Shown one piece after another: positions 40,138 to 49,591 of a stretch of DNA of 53,282 bases. Made by a program: the position numbers and the translations under genes. Origin of the DNA: CAYVQF01 sp964454015 (lineage in GTDB: Bacteria > Myxococcota_A > Bradymonadia > UBA4248); NCBI GenBank assembly GCA_964454015.1, contig CAYVQF010000038.1, positions 1 to 53,282 of the forward strand, in the 5' to 3' direction. Within the stretch, counting starts at the first letter, position 1; each line of letters begins with the position of its first letter. The notes under the pieces are model-generated. The model did not search any database, was not told where the DNA came from, and saw only the letters and a program-made list of their open reading frames with translations.

Positions 40138-41132
40138 GGGTGATGGGACGTAGCGCGGTCTCGCTAGGGTTTTTGTTGCTTCTGCAGGTCGTGTTGGTGC
40201 CTGTTTCTTTTACCGAAGGGCCGAGCGGCGCCGGCAGATCAGGATGGGTAGCGCCAGAGGCTTTGGTCACGGTACCGGGGCGCTTTGAACGCCGACGCAA
40301 TCGCTTCTTGAGTGTGTGGCCGGCGGTACACAGCGCTCAGGATGTGGTGAGTGTCGATGGGGAGCCGGTGGCGCTGCAGGGCAAATTTGCCTACGGCCCG
40401 TGGTCGCGAGATCTGGAAGGCGAAGTGGTGGAGGTCTTCGTTCACGACGGGCAGAGGTGGTTGTCAGTAGGGCAAGCGGTGAGCGACAGGGATGGGCGAA
40501 CCTTGCTGGTCTTCGAGCCCCAGTCCCTAGTGGGGCCAGGTCACTATTGGGTGGCCCATGTCGTCGTTGGTGACGGGACGGTGGTCTATTCGACGCTGAG
40601 TTGGTGGCCCGAAGGTCTGCCCGTGGTGGTTTTCGACATCGACGGGACGCTGACGACGGGCGATGACGAGTTGATGCGCGAGTTGATCAGCGGTGATTAC
40701 GATCCGGTGTCCTACCCAGCGGCGGCCGAGTTGACTCGCCATTATTGGGATGAGGGCTACGGGGTGGTCTATGTCACGGGCCGGCCCTACGTGCTGAGCG
40801 AGCGGACGCGGTCGTGGCTGAAGGATGGCGGCTTTGCTCCTGGGCCGCTGTGGCTGACCCAGAGCCTGTCGGCGTCGCTGCCATCGGCGGCGGGGGTTGC
40901 CGCGTACAAGACGGCCGTGCTGGCGGCGTTGCAAGCGCAAGGTTTGGTTTTGGTCGCAGCCTACGGTAACGCGATGACGGACATCACAGCCTATGAGGCC
41001 GTAGGGATCCCCAAAGCTCAGACCTTCATCATCGGCCCCAATGCAGGTTCCGGTCAGACCCAGGCGCTGTCTAGCGCCGGCTATGGCGACCATTTGCGGT
41101 CGTTGCAGGCCGCGTCGCCGGCCTCTGAGTGA
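40134..41132 (+). CDS. Secreted lipin/LNS2-type HAD phosphatase
   Basis: 332 residues. A signal peptide (FLLLLQVVLVPVSF) precedes a beta-rich domain (about 40-155) and a HAD domain of the lipin/Ned1/Smp2 (LNS2) type: VVVFDIDGTLTTGDD with nucleophile Asp168 and general acid Asp170, and a later GNAMTDITAYEAVGIP. Lipins dephosphorylate phosphatidic acid; this exported version might act on lipids or on a secreted substrate, which is inference. The start is GTG at 40134 overlapping the stop of the TPR gene; ATG at 40143 is an alternative. Export of a HAD lipid phosphatase is unusual. Confidence 0.8.
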   Translation: MRVMGRSAVSLGFLLLLQVVLVPVSFTEGPSGAGRSGWVAPEALVTVPGRFERRRNRFLSVWPAVHSAQDVVSVDGEPVALQGKFAYGPWSRDLEGEVVEVFVHDGQRWLSVGQAVSDRDGRTLLVFEPQSLVGPGHYWVAHVVVGDGTVVYSTLSWWPEGLPVVVFDIDGTLTTGDDELMRELISGDYDPVSYPAAAELTRHYWDEGYGVVYVTGRPYVLSERTRSWLKDGGFAPGPLWLTQSLSASLPSAAGVAAYKTAVLAALQAQGLVLVAAYGNAMTDITAYEAVGIPKAQTFIIGPNAGSGQTQALSSAGYGDHLRSLQAASPASE

Positions 41133-41181
41133 GGCTTTGCTCGCTCCTTCCGGGGGGCAGGACGCCAGCCCCTACCGCTCG

Positions 41182-42423
41182 CTAGGAGGCTTTTTGGGCG
41201 AAGACGATGAGCGGCTTACGCGCACCGTTCACGACGTCTTCGTTGATGATCACTTCCTGAACGTTGGCCAATGATGGCAGCTCGTACATGATGTCGAGCA
41301 TGACTTCTTCCATGACACCGCGCAGCCCGCGCGCGCCACTCTTGCGTTTGATGGCCTCTTTGACGATGGCGCGCATGCCGTCATCGGTGATCTCGAGTTT
41401 GACATTTTCGAACTCGAAGAGCTTTTTGTATTGTTTGAGGAGGCAATTCTTAGGTTTCCAGAGGATCTCCAAGAGGGCTTCGTCGTCGAGTTCTTCCAGG
41501 GCGACCACCACGGGGAGTCGACCAGTGAACTCTGGTATCAGGCCGTATTTGATGAGGTCGTCCGTCTCCACCTGGTGGAGCAAGGTGCTCTGCTGGTGCC
41601 CCTTCTTGGCGATATCGGCATTGAAGCCGATGGGGCTCTGGCCAATGCGGCGCTGGACGATCTCCGTCAGGCCGTTGAAGGATCCGGTACAGATGAAGAG
41701 GATGTTGGTGGTGTCGACCTGAATGAATTCCTGCTGCGGTCGGTTGCGGCTGCCGTCGGGCGGGATCATGACCTTTTCGGACTCGATCATTTTTAGCAAG
41801 GCTTGCTGCACGCCTTCGCCGCCCACGTCGCGGGTAGATGAAGGGCCGCCGCCTCTGCCAGCGATCTTGTCGATTTCGTCGATGCAGACGATGCCCCGAG
41901 CCGCTTTGGCGACGTCGCGTCCGGCGGCGATCCACAGGTTCTTGATGACGTTCTCAACGTCTTCGCCTACGTAGCCCGCTTCCGTGAGGGAGGTGGCGTC
42001 GGCGACGGTAAAGGGCACATCGAGGAGCCTGGCCAGGGTTTGGGCCAGCAGGGTCTTGCCGCTCCCCGTGGGCCCGATCATCAGGATGTTCCCCTTGCTG
42101 AGCTCGGTGTCATCGCTGTCATCGACCTGAGACTCGATGCGCTTGTAGTGGTTGTAGACCGCAACGGCGAGGACGATTTTGGCGCGTTCTTGGCCAATGA
42201 CGTGCTGGTCGAGGAAGTCTTTGATGACCTTAGGGCGCATCTCCCGGGCGGAGGGTCCGGTGTTGCTGGTGTGCTGGAGATCCTCGGCGATGATCTCGTT
42301 GCACAGGGTGACGCATTCATCGCAGATGTGGACGTCGGGCCCGGCGATGAGCTTTTTGACGTCTTTGGACTCTTTGCCACAAAAGGAGCAGCGGACGCGG
42401 TTTTTTTCTGTGATCCTCGCCAT
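41182..42423 (-). CDS. clpX: ClpXP protease ATPase subunit ClpX
   Basis: 413 residues, standard length. The N-terminal zinc-binding domain has C12, C15, C34 and C37; the AAA+ core has GPTGSGKT at 117-124, the pore loop GYVGEDVE, the Walker B LCIDEIDKI-like IVCIDEIDKI and the sensor regions. ClpX unfolds substrates for ClpP. No clpP or lon lies beside it here, unlike in many bacteria. It faces the LNS2 gene, whose stop is 49 bases away. Confidence 0.97.
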   Translation of the reverse strand: MARITEKNRVRCSFCGKESKDVKKLIAGPDVHICDECVTLCNEIIAEDLQHTSNTGPSAREMRPKVIKDFLDQHVIGQERAKIVLAVAVYNHYKRIESQVDDSDDTELSKGNILMIGPTGSGKTLLAQTLARLLDVPFTVADATSLTEAGYVGEDVENVIKNLWIAAGRDVAKAARGIVCIDEIDKIAGRGGGPSSTRDVGGEGVQQALLKMIESEKVMIPPDGSRNRPQQEFIQVDTTNILFICTGSFNGLTEIVQRRIGQSPIGFNADIAKKGHQQSTLLHQVETDDLIKYGLIPEFTGRLPVVVALEELDDEALLEILWKPKNCLLKQYKKLFEFENVKLEITDDGMRAIVKEAIKRKSGARGLRGVMEEVMLDIMYELPSLANVQEVIINEDVVNGARKPLIVFAQKAS

Positions 42424-42536
42424 GACCTGTTACCTGCGACGGGGCGCTCATCTACGCCAACCCTTGCTTGTTCAATAGACAAGACGCGAGGGGCTGTCAA
42501 CGCAGCGTCGCCGATTTCGGGGAATTCGTGGTTGGT

Positions 42537-45386
42537 TCAGGGCTGAGTCGAGCGACGGACTTGCCCAACGGGTGCGACCAGGAGGATCTCGTTGCCCAGG
42601 CTCATGACATCGGCGACGGGCCAGCCCAGGGTTTGCACGGCGGTCTTAGCGAAGGAGACCCGATCTTTGGAATAGCAGACCACGCCGCTGTCGCTCACGG
42701 CGACGATGTGGTTGGCCGTGACGACGACGTGACGGAGGTCTGCGTCGGTGTCACAGTCCATGGTCGTCCAAGTGCGACCGCCATTGTCAGTGCGGATGAT
42801 GGTGCCGTTCTGTCCGACGGCAATGCCGAAAGAGAGGTGCCAATCCCAGTCGAAGAGCTGGGTGGGTGCGATCTCATCGCGCCAGGCTGGGGTCACGGGG
42901 ACGGTGATGTTGGGCCAACCGTTGCCGCCAGACTCGGAGAAGAAGATCTGGGAGCTCTGGCCGGCGCTGCCAGCGGTCAAGGCGACGACGGAAGGTGCCG
43001 CCGTTTGGCCGTACTGGCGGATGGCGGTGAAGGCGTGGGCCGTGGCGTTGAGGGCGAGCTTGGACTCCCAGGAAGCGCCGAGATCGGTGCTGACGAGGAT
43101 TTCCCCGTAGTTGGTGCCGACGACGATGCGCGGGTTTTGGATGGAGATGGCCGAGACATTGGAAGCCGGGGGCCCGGCGTAGTAGGGCCCGAGGTTGACC
43201 GAGAACCAGGCTTCAGCAGGCGCGGCGGTGGGATTCTTGATGAAGAGGCCCGGGAAGACCTCGGCAGGATCCGTGGTCAGATCTGTGAGGCGGGCACCGA
43301 CGGCGAGGTAGGGATCGGGGGCGCTTTGAAAGGCGGTGACGTAGAGGTTGGCCACATCACAGGTCTGGGTGAGTTGGCAGAGGTCAAGGCTCTGGACGGG
43401 CGTTGCGGCGACGTCGAGGACGTAGGCGCTCGCTGTTGCGATGATGCCTTTACCTGCGGTGATCGCCGGGAAGCGCAGGGGCAAGGTGTCGATGTCGTGT
43501 TCGACGGCGCTCCAGGTGTGTCCGTTGTCGAGGCTGGTGAAGAGTTGCCCGGCCGAACCGCCGCCACTGTAGATGGCTGCGTTGTCGCCAGCCAGCCAGC
43601 GGAGGTCGTGCTCGGGGAAGTGGAATCCGTAGCGTTTGTAGGTGACGATTTCGACGGGCTCCTCCTCGGGTGGGGTTTCGAGGCGCCGCTCGGTCTCGAA
43701 GACGTGGCCAAAGGGCAGGCTGTAGCCGAAGAGTCGCGCTTCTTCACCGACCATGAGCAGCCCCGTGAGGTTTTGGGCCTCGAGGACGTCGACGACGGTG
43801 AAAGTCTGTGTGGCCGAGCGGCGGTAGGCAAAGCTGTTGCCCGAGAGGACGACCATCAGCTCGCCTTGGGCGGCCAAGTGGGTCCAGGCGCGTGCGGGGA
43901 GGCCGTCGACGGGGGTCCAGGTGGCGCCGCGGTCGGCGGTGGTCGCGACGAAGCCGTTGCCGCCGATGATGAGGTGTTGGCTGCGGGGGACGATGAAGCG
44001 GATGGCCGCAGAGGTGGGGGAGTTGGCGCGAACCAGGCTCTGTCCAGCGTCGTCAGAGCGCAGGATTTCCCCGTTGGCGCCGCCGATCATGACGAAGTCT
44101 CCGGCGAGGTAGATGGCGCGTGGGTCGACGCCGGCCAAGAGGGTGCTGCGGTTGGTCCAGGTGGCGCCATAGTCGTTGGAGGTGGCGAAGGCTTGTGAGC
44201 CGACGAGGACTGCGCGTCGGCCGTGGATGGCCACGGCGAGAGGTTGCCCCATCCCGGTGGGTAGGAAGACGCTCTCCCAGGTGAAGCCGGCGTCGAGGGA
44301 GCGGACGACGGTGCCGTTGAGCAAGACGGCCATGGCGAAGCGTTCATCGGCGACGGCGAGGGCGCGCACCTCGTTGTCGATGGGGGTGGCGCGGCGCGGA
44401 TGCCAGGTGAGGCCGCCGTCGTTGGTGAGGTAAATGAGGTGGGCTTCGGCCCCGGCGATGCCGCGCTGGCCGTCACCGAAGAAGGCGGTGGTGCGGATGG
44501 CCTTGAGGGGTTCGTCCCAGCACTCACCGAGGGTGCAGGTGTACTCACAGCCATCGGTCCAGTCATCGTTTCGGTCTTGGTGTCCCGGTAGGCAGGTGAG
44601 GATGGCACAGCGGTCGCCGAGGCAGAGGGCCTCATCGACGCCCGTGAGGGCAGTGCAGTCAAATTGGCATTGGTCGCCACAGGTGGAGGGGGCGAGGGCT
44701 TGCTCGCAGCCATCGATGACATTTTGGTTACAGTTGGCGAAGCCCCACTCGCAGGCGTCGATGACGCAGCCCGCGGCGGCGCAGGAGGCAGCCTTGACGT
44801 TGGGTAGGGTCTCGCAGTTCATGCAGGCGGCGCCACAATGTTGGAAATCTTGTTCCCGTTCGCAGCCGTTTTGGAGGGAGCCATCACAGTCGGTGAAGGC
44901 CGGCTCGCAGGTCAGGACGCAGACGCCGCTGGTGCAGGTGCCGCCGAGAGAGTTGGGGCGTTCGAGGCAGGAGACACAGCTTGGGCCGCAAGAGGTGTCG
45001 CTCTCGGTGATTTCACAGCCATTGGCGACTTGATTATCGCAGTTGCTGAAGCCTTCTTGGCAGGCGACGATGTGGCAGGCGCCTTCGATGCAGGCCGCGT
45101 CGGCCACCTGATCGAGGCGGGTGCAGTCGATGCAGTTGACGCCACAGGCTCGAGGATTTTCGGGGCCGCAGGTCAAGTCGTCTTCGGCGTCGTGATCGGG
45201 GTCGAGGTCGGGGTCGACGTCTGGGCTGATTTCAACCTCGCCGTCGTGGCTGATGTCAGTGACATCTTCCGGGGTGACCAGGTCGACACCGGTGATTTCC
45301 GAAGGATCCTCGAAGAGGATGCAGCCACTGAAGGCGATGGCCCCAAAGAAACACACGACGAGTGTCCAAAGGCAACGTGAGAACAT
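42537..45386 (-). CDS. Large lipoprotein: Cys-rich repeats then BNR-type propeller
   Basis: 949 residues. A signal peptide ends in a lipobox-like AFSGC (Cys22). An Asp/Glu-rich linker precedes about five modules (residues 75-285) of 40-50 residues with six or so cysteines each, closing in the NGCE or DGCE motif typical of Myxococcota surface proteins; databases sometimes mislabel such repeats. From about 290 on, BNR/Ycf48-like repeats with S/T-x-D-x-G-x-T-W motifs (for example LTNDGGLTWHP, SNDYGATWTN and STDLGASWES) build a propeller. The ATG at 45386 has GGAG five bases upstream; the GTG six bases earlier overlaps that site. A large, disulfide-rich surface adhesin or binding protein is likely. 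Confidence 0.85.
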   Translation of the reverse strand: MFSRCLWTLVVCFFGAIAFSGCILFEDPSEITGVDLVTPEDVTDISHDGEVEISPDVDPDLDPDHDAEDDLTCGPENPRACGVNCIDCTRLDQVADAACIEGACHIVACQEGFSNCDNQVANGCEITESDTSCGPSCVSCLERPNSLGGTCTSGVCVLTCEPAFTDCDGSLQNGCEREQDFQHCGAACMNCETLPNVKAASCAAAGCVIDACEWGFANCNQNVIDGCEQALAPSTCGDQCQFDCTALTGVDEALCLGDRCAILTCLPGHQDRNDDWTDGCEYTCTLGECWDEPLKAIRTTAFFGDGQRGIAGAEAHLIYLTNDGGLTWHPRRATPIDNEVRALAVADERFAMAVLLNGTVVRSLDAGFTWESVFLPTGMGQPLAVAIHGRRAVLVGSQAFATSNDYGATWTNRSTLLAGVDPRAIYLAGDFVMIGGANGEILRSDDAGQSLVRANSPTSAAIRFIVPRSQHLIIGGNGFVATTADRGATWTPVDGLPARAWTHLAAQGELMVVLSGNSFAYRRSATQTFTVVDVLEAQNLTGLLMVGEEARLFGYSLPFGHVFETERRLETPPEEEPVEIVTYKRYGFHFPEHDLRWLAGDNAAIYSGGGSAGQLFTSLDNGHTWSAVEHDIDTLPLRFPAITAGKGIIATASAYVLDVAATPVQSLDLCQLTQTCDVANLYVTAFQSAPDPYLAVGARLTDLTTDPAEVFPGLFIKNPTAAPAEAWFSVNLGPYYAGPPASNVSAISIQNPRIVVGTNYGEILVSTDLGASWESKLALNATAHAFTAIRQYGQTAAPSVVALTAGSAGQSSQIFFSESGGNGWPNITVPVTPAWRDEIAPTQLFDWDWHLSFGIAVGQNGTIIRTDNGGRTWTTMDCDTDADLRHVVVTANHIVAVSDSGVVCYSKDRVSFAKTAVQTLGWPVADVMSLGNEILLVAPVGQVRRSTQP

Positions 45387-45630
45387 GTCCACTCCTAGCG
45401 TGAGGAAGGTGGCTGAGTAGCCAGCGGCATTGGCGGCGCGCGATGTGCTCGCAGCCCGGTCGAGGTTGCAGTATAGCCGTCGCGAGGCTCAAGGGTCAAC
45501 AAAGGTGGCGGCTCATGCCCCAAGGCAGGGCTGGGGTCGCTTGGCGTTGCAGCCCGTGGTTGGCGCACGCCTAGGGGGAGGTGGATCCCAGAGAGGGGAG
45601 ACTCGAAGGGTCTTTGATGGGTTGTGCCGC

Positions 45631-45659
45631 TTGCCAAGGGAAATCGAATTCTATATGAC
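45631..45659 (+). promoter_or_regulatory. Promoter candidate for the Lrp-thrC operon
   Basis: TTGCCA (45631-45636) and TATGAC (45654-45659) are 17 bases apart, five and four of six matches; TATATG two bases earlier is an alternative -10. Transcription near 45666 leaves about 65 bases to the first ATG. The 346-base gap 45387-45732 also separates this operon from the divergent BNR lipoprotein, and holds nothing else I recognise. Confidence 0.5.
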
Positions 45660-45732
45660 CGGGAAGCAGAAGCGTCGAACAAAGGAAGTTGACTCGGCGG
45701 AAACAGCGCTGAAATGAGGTGAGTGGCGACGG

Positions 45733-46212
45733 ATGGAGCAGCAGATGGACGCGATAGACAGGAAGATAGTCGACACGCTGCAGCAAAACGGTCGGATAAC
45801 GAACGTTGAGCTGGCGCGGATGAATGATCTGGCGCCGTCGTCGATGCTGGCGCGGGTGCGTCGCTTGGAAGAGCGCGGCATCATTACGGGTTATCGCGCC
45901 GTGCTGGATCCCAAGGCCCTGGGTTACACGGTGATGGCCATCGTGATGATCAACCTGGATCAGCATCAGGCGGGCTCGATAGCGGCCTTCGAGGAGCGGG
46001 TGCGCTCGATCCCGGAGGTGAAGATGGGTTACCACATCACGGGCCGTTACGATTACATGTTGCAGGTGGTGGTGCGGGACATCGACCACCTGGGTGAGCT
46101 GATCAAGCATACCCTGGCGGGTATTCCGGGTTTGGAGCGGCAGGAGACCTTCCTGATGTTTTCTGCGATCAAGGACGATGGCGGCTATTCGATGGCGTAC
46201 CTGGAAGGGTAG
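45733..46212 (+). CDS. Lrp/AsnC-family transcriptional regulator
   Basis: 159 residues. The N-terminal winged helix (DRKIVDTLQQNGRITNVELARM, then RVRRLEERGIITGYRAVL) and the C-terminal RAM ligand-binding domain (MAIVMINLD to VVVRDIDHLGELIK) are both clear. Members respond to amino acids. The ATG at 45745 (MDAIDRK) also has a GGAG six bases upstream and might be the true start. It is followed after 15 bases by thrC, so it probably regulates threonine synthesis or itself. Confidence 0.92.
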   Translation: MEQQMDAIDRKIVDTLQQNGRITNVELARMNDLAPSSMLARVRRLEERGIITGYRAVLDPKALGYTVMAIVMINLDQHQAGSIAAFEERVRSIPEVKMGYHITGRYDYMLQVVVRDIDHLGELIKHTLAGIPGLERQETFLMFSAIKDDGGYSMAYLEG

Positions 46213-46227
46213 GACTGGGAGAGGCGT

Positions 46228-47580
46228 GTGGGGTTGCGCTTCGTGAGCACCATGGGCGGGGGGGCGTCGGTGTCCTTGAGTGAGGCGCTCTTGAGCGGTC
46301 AAGCGCCCGATGGCGGCCTCTTCGTTCCCGCTGAGGTGCCACGGCTGCGTCAGGGTTGGGAGGCGAGTCAGGGTAGCTTCGCCGAGCTGGCGGTGGACTT
46401 TTTGTGGCCCTATTGCGAGGGGACTTTTAGTCGGGGCGAGTTGGCGGATCTGTGCGCGTCGGCGTATGATTTTGCCGTGCCCTTGGAGGAGGCTGGCGCG
46501 GGGCGCTGGGTGCTGCGTCTGGATCGCGGGCCGACGGGGTCGTTCAAAGATTTTGCGGCGCGTTTTTTGGCCCGGGCCGTGAGCATGCTGCTGGCGCGGC
46601 GTGGAGAGACGAGCCTCGTGCTGACGGCGACGTCGGGCGACACGGGTTCTGCCGTGGGTCACGCCTTCAGAGGGGTGGCGGGGGTCAAGGTGCTCATTCT
46701 CTTTCCCCGCGCGGAGGTGTCGGAGCGGCAGCGCAAGCAGATGACCACCTTGGGGGCCAATGTGCGGGCCCTTGGGGTGGACTCCAGCTTCGATGGCTGT
46801 CAGGAGCTGGTCAAGGCGGCCTTTGCCGATCCCAGCTTGGCGCCGCTGCGGCTGTGCTCGGCCAATTCCATCAACATCGGGCGGTTGTTGCCGCAGGCGG
46901 TGTACTACCTCTTTGCGGCGCGGGCTCTGCGCCAGGCGGGCGTGCTGGCGCGGCCGCGTTTTGCGGTCCCCTGTGGCAATTTTGGCAACCTGGCGGCGGC
47001 GCTGTTGGCGCAGCGTGCGGGTTTTGCGGTGCGGCGTTTCGTGGTGGCTACCAATGCCAACGACGAGGTGCCGCGCTACTTGAGCAGCGGCGCTTATCAC
47101 CCGCTGCGGCCCTCGCGCCCGTGTTTGTCCAACGCGATGAACGTGGGGCATCCGTCGAACTGGGCGCGGATCATGGCGTGGTATGGCGGCCACATGTTGA
47201 TGGATGGTCGGGTGGTGCGGGCGGCGGACTTGGCGGCGCTGCGCCGGGATCTCTTCGCCGTCGCCGTCGACGATGGGGCGACCATGGCGGCGATGCGGGC
47301 TGCTTGGCAGGGGGCGGGGGTCGTTTTGGAGCCCCATGGTGCGGTGGCCTGGGAGGGGTTGACGCGCTACCTGGCGCAGGCCTCGGCCGAGGCGGCGGCG
47401 GCGCCGGCGGTGGTTTTGGCCACGGCCCACCCGGCGAAGTTTCCCGAGTTGGTGGCCCAGGCGACGGGGCGTTTGCCCGAGGCGCCGGCGTGGTTGCAGC
47501 AACTCGACGCAGTAGACGATGCCTTTGCGGTGATCGCACCGGAGGCGGCGGCGCTGCACGAGGCCCTGTGGTCTCTGTAG
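46228..47580 (+). CDS. thrC: Threonine synthase
   Basis: 450 residues. It converts O-phosphohomoserine to threonine with pyridoxal phosphate. GPTGSFKDF at 101-109 holds the PLP lysine K107; TATSGDTGSAV binds the phosphate, and FAVPCGNFGNL gives the glycine-rich turn. The N-terminal VSTMGGGASVSLSEALLSG block and DGGLFVP segment are typical of the long bacterial form. The start is GTG at 46228, with GGGAGAGG upstream. It lies behind the Lrp gene, and the IMPase follows 15 bases later. Confidence 0.94.
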   Translation: MGLRFVSTMGGGASVSLSEALLSGQAPDGGLFVPAEVPRLRQGWEASQGSFAELAVDFLWPYCEGTFSRGELADLCASAYDFAVPLEEAGAGRWVLRLDRGPTGSFKDFAARFLARAVSMLLARRGETSLVLTATSGDTGSAVGHAFRGVAGVKVLILFPRAEVSERQRKQMTTLGANVRALGVDSSFDGCQELVKAAFADPSLAPLRLCSANSINIGRLLPQAVYYLFAARALRQAGVLARPRFAVPCGNFGNLAAALLAQRAGFAVRRFVVATNANDEVPRYLSSGAYHPLRPSRPCLSNAMNVGHPSNWARIMAWYGGHMLMDGRVVRAADLAALRRDLFAVAVDDGATMAAMRAAWQGAGVVLEPHGAVAWEGLTRYLAQASAEAAAAPAVVLATAHPAKFPELVAQATGRLPEAPAWLQQLDAVDDAFAVIAPEAAALHEALWSL

Positions 47581-47595
47581 CGGAGGACAGAGTCG

Positions 47596-48396
47596 ATGAT
47601 GACCAGGGACGAGGTAGTCAGGCACTTGGCGCTGGCCGAGGCGGCGGCGCGGGCTGCAGGTGCCTTCATCCGCAGCCACTGGGCGCAGCCCGGGGCCATT
47701 GATCGCAAAGCCGACGCGACCTTGGTGACCCGGGTGGACACGGGCAGCGAGGCGTTGCTCCGGGCCTTTTTCGCGGAGCACAGCCCGGCTTGCGCCTTCT
47801 TCGGCGAAGAGGCGGGGCGCTCAGGTGGCGACGGCAGCGACGGCCAAGCCTGGTGGGTGGTGGACCCGGTGGATGGCACGACCAACCTGGCGCACGGCTT
47901 CCCCTGGGTAGCGGTGTCCATCGCCCTCATGCGCGACCAGAGGCGTTGGGTCGGGGTGGTCTACAACCCCATTCTCGAGATGTGCTTCAGCGCTGGCCGC
48001 GGCCACGGGGCGCGGCTCAACGGTGCTCCCCTGCGGGTGTCCTCGGGCGCCATCCTGAGTGACGCTTTGGTGGCCACGGGTTTTCCTGTGGGGCCACATG
48101 CGGGGGGCGTTCTCCCCAACGGCGATCGTTTTCTCCGGATCGCAGCGCGCTGTCACAACGTGCGGCGGGCAGGCTCGGCGGCGCTGGATCTGGCGGCGGT
48201 GGCCGCCGGCTGGCTGGACGCCTACTGGGAGACGGGGCTCAACCCGTGGGATGTGGCTGCGGGCTCCCTCTTGGTGGAAGAAGCCGGAGGTCAGGTGAGC
48301 GACCCGGCAGGGGCGCCCTTCGACGCCTTCACCGGAGAGGTGCTGGCCACCAACGGCCACTTGCATGCGACCATGGTGGACGCCCTCGGGGGCTGA
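47596..48396 (+). CDS. Inositol-monophosphatase-family phosphatase
   Basis: 266 residues. Metal-binding motifs are all present: GEE at 70-72, DPVDGTTN at 90-97, and PWDVAAG near 218. Members hydrolyse inositol monophosphate, fructose 1,6-bisphosphate or histidinol phosphate; SuhB is the common bacterial member and also acts in rRNA antitermination. With thrC next door an amino-acid role (a histidinol-phosphatase-like enzyme) is possible but not shown. A GGAGGACAG ribosome site precedes the ATG. It may be co-transcribed with thrC. Confidence 0.9.
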   Translation: MMTRDEVVRHLALAEAAARAAGAFIRSHWAQPGAIDRKADATLVTRVDTGSEALLRAFFAEHSPACAFFGEEAGRSGGDGSDGQAWWVVDPVDGTTNLAHGFPWVAVSIALMRDQRRWVGVVYNPILEMCFSAGRGHGARLNGAPLRVSSGAILSDALVATGFPVGPHAGGVLPNGDRFLRIAARCHNVRRAGSAALDLAAVAAGWLDAYWETGLNPWDVAAGSLLVEEAGGQVSDPAGAPFDAFTGEVLATNGHLHATMVDALGG

Positions 48397-48407
48397 AGGC
48401 TGCCGTC

Positions 48408-49505
48408 TCAGTTCACCTCGTAGACGGTGACCTCGATGGTCGGGTAGTAGGCGTAGCCGCCCCAGGTGATGCTCTCACCTACGAGGTAGCGCCCGTTGGG
48501 GCTGGGGGTGGGGTTGGTGAGTTTGGGTTCGCGCAAGACGCGTTGGGTGACGAGGTCGCTGACCCCTAGGCCGTTTGGGGTGTCGAAGAGGAGGAGGTTG
48601 GCGCGGGGCAGGAAGACGGGGCTGCGGGCGCGATCGGCGATGAGTCGGCTCTTGTTTTCGCCGAGTTCGATGTAGTGGATGCTGCCCCAGTGATAATTGG
48701 GGCTGAAAAAGGTGACGTTTGCTGGGGCACGGAGTACGGCGATGCCCGCGCCGCTGGGGTGCCAATCGAATTGGGCCACGTTGCTGTCGACGAAGGTGGT
48801 GTCGCCGTTGATCTCCGCGAGGACCAGGGCGCCTCCTTCCTCACAGTAGTTGTTGAAGCGGATGGCGGCGAAGCGTTCGCCCTCGGGGTGCCACTTGGCC
48901 CGGCAGAGGTTGGGGTAGGTGCGCTCCTCCGTACCAGAGGTGGAGACCAGGCGTAGGCCGTTGGCTGCTTCGAGGAGGATCTGCGGGTGGCCGGGGCGCG
49001 GGCGCGGGTTGCCCCCGGGCGCCAGCGGCAGGGGAGCCACGTTGTTGGAGGTGTCGTGGACGAGGGAGAAGGTCCAGGGATCGCTCTCGGCCAGGGTGGC
49101 GAACCAGAAGGGGCCAGTGGCGACTTGGAAGTCGTTGATGAAGGCGGGGCTGGCGACGTTGTAGCGGGCGTCGATGCTGTTGTTCTGGGGGGCGTTGGCC
49201 TCGAAGAGGGTCTGGTGGCCGCTGTTGTCGACGTTGAAGAGCATGAGGCGAGACATGTTGGCGTCGGCGTAGGCGAATTGGCGGCTGTTGGGGGCCCAGG
49301 CCGGCGAAGGCGAAGCGTTGAGGGTAAAGGAGTTCAATGCCTTGAGGCTGAAGCTCTCCAGGGTGACCTCGCCGCCGGCAGCGGCGCTGGCGCGGCTGCG
49401 GTATTTGCCGACGTTGAGCTGTCCGCCACAGGCGTGGGCGAGCATGGCCAGCGCGCAGAGCAGGGGGAGGGCGATGAGGAGGAGGTAAGGGGTCGTTTTG
49501 GGCAT
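48408..49505 (-). CDS. TolB-like beta-propeller lipoprotein
   Basis: 365 residues. A signal peptide (YLLLIALPLLCALAMLAHAC) ends near a Cys, probable lipidation. Repeats: SPAWAPNSRQFAYAD, PRPGHPQILLEAANGLRLVS, KWHPEGERFAAIRF, QFDWHPSGAGIAVL and PVFLPRANLLLF, the same blade style as the protein at 9682-10965. The gene converges on the IMPase gene 11 bases away. GAGG nine bases upstream supports the ATG. Function unknown. Confidence 0.72.
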   Translation of the reverse strand: MPKTTPYLLLIALPLLCALAMLAHACGGQLNVGKYRSRASAAAGGEVTLESFSLKALNSFTLNASPSPAWAPNSRQFAYADANMSRLMLFNVDNSGHQTLFEANAPQNNSIDARYNVASPAFINDFQVATGPFWFATLAESDPWTFSLVHDTSNNVAPLPLAPGGNPRPRPGHPQILLEAANGLRLVSTSGTEERTYPNLCRAKWHPEGERFAAIRFNNYCEEGGALVLAEINGDTTFVDSNVAQFDWHPSGAGIAVLRAPANVTFFSPNYHWGSIHYIELGENKSRLIADRARSPVFLPRANLLLFDTPNGLGVSDLVTQRVLREPKLTNPTPSPNGRYLVGESITWGGYAYYPTIEVTVYEVN

Positions 49506-49591
49506 AGAGACCTCGCGGGCGAAAAGCGCCGGTTGCCCTGGGACGATAGCACGAAAAGGGGCTGTGGGGAGAGGGCGGCGCGTCCTAGGGA

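Noticed and set aside
41133..41181. Terminator between the lipin-like gene and clpX
   Set aside because: There is only a 5-base GGGGC/GCCCC stem, far from any T-run.
41182..42423. ClpX without clpP nearby as an orphan system
   Set aside because: clpP is often elsewhere in the chromosome; the window cannot show its absence.
42468..44198. Plus-strand open frame of 576 codons
   Set aside because: It is the shadow of the Cys-rich/BNR lipoprotein on the minus strand; composition is Gly/Asp/Val-rich, the usual antisense pattern in GC-rich DNA.
45571..47781. Minus-strand open frame of 736 codons
   Set aside because: Antisense to Lrp and thrC, full of Arg, His, Gln and Pro; no motif.
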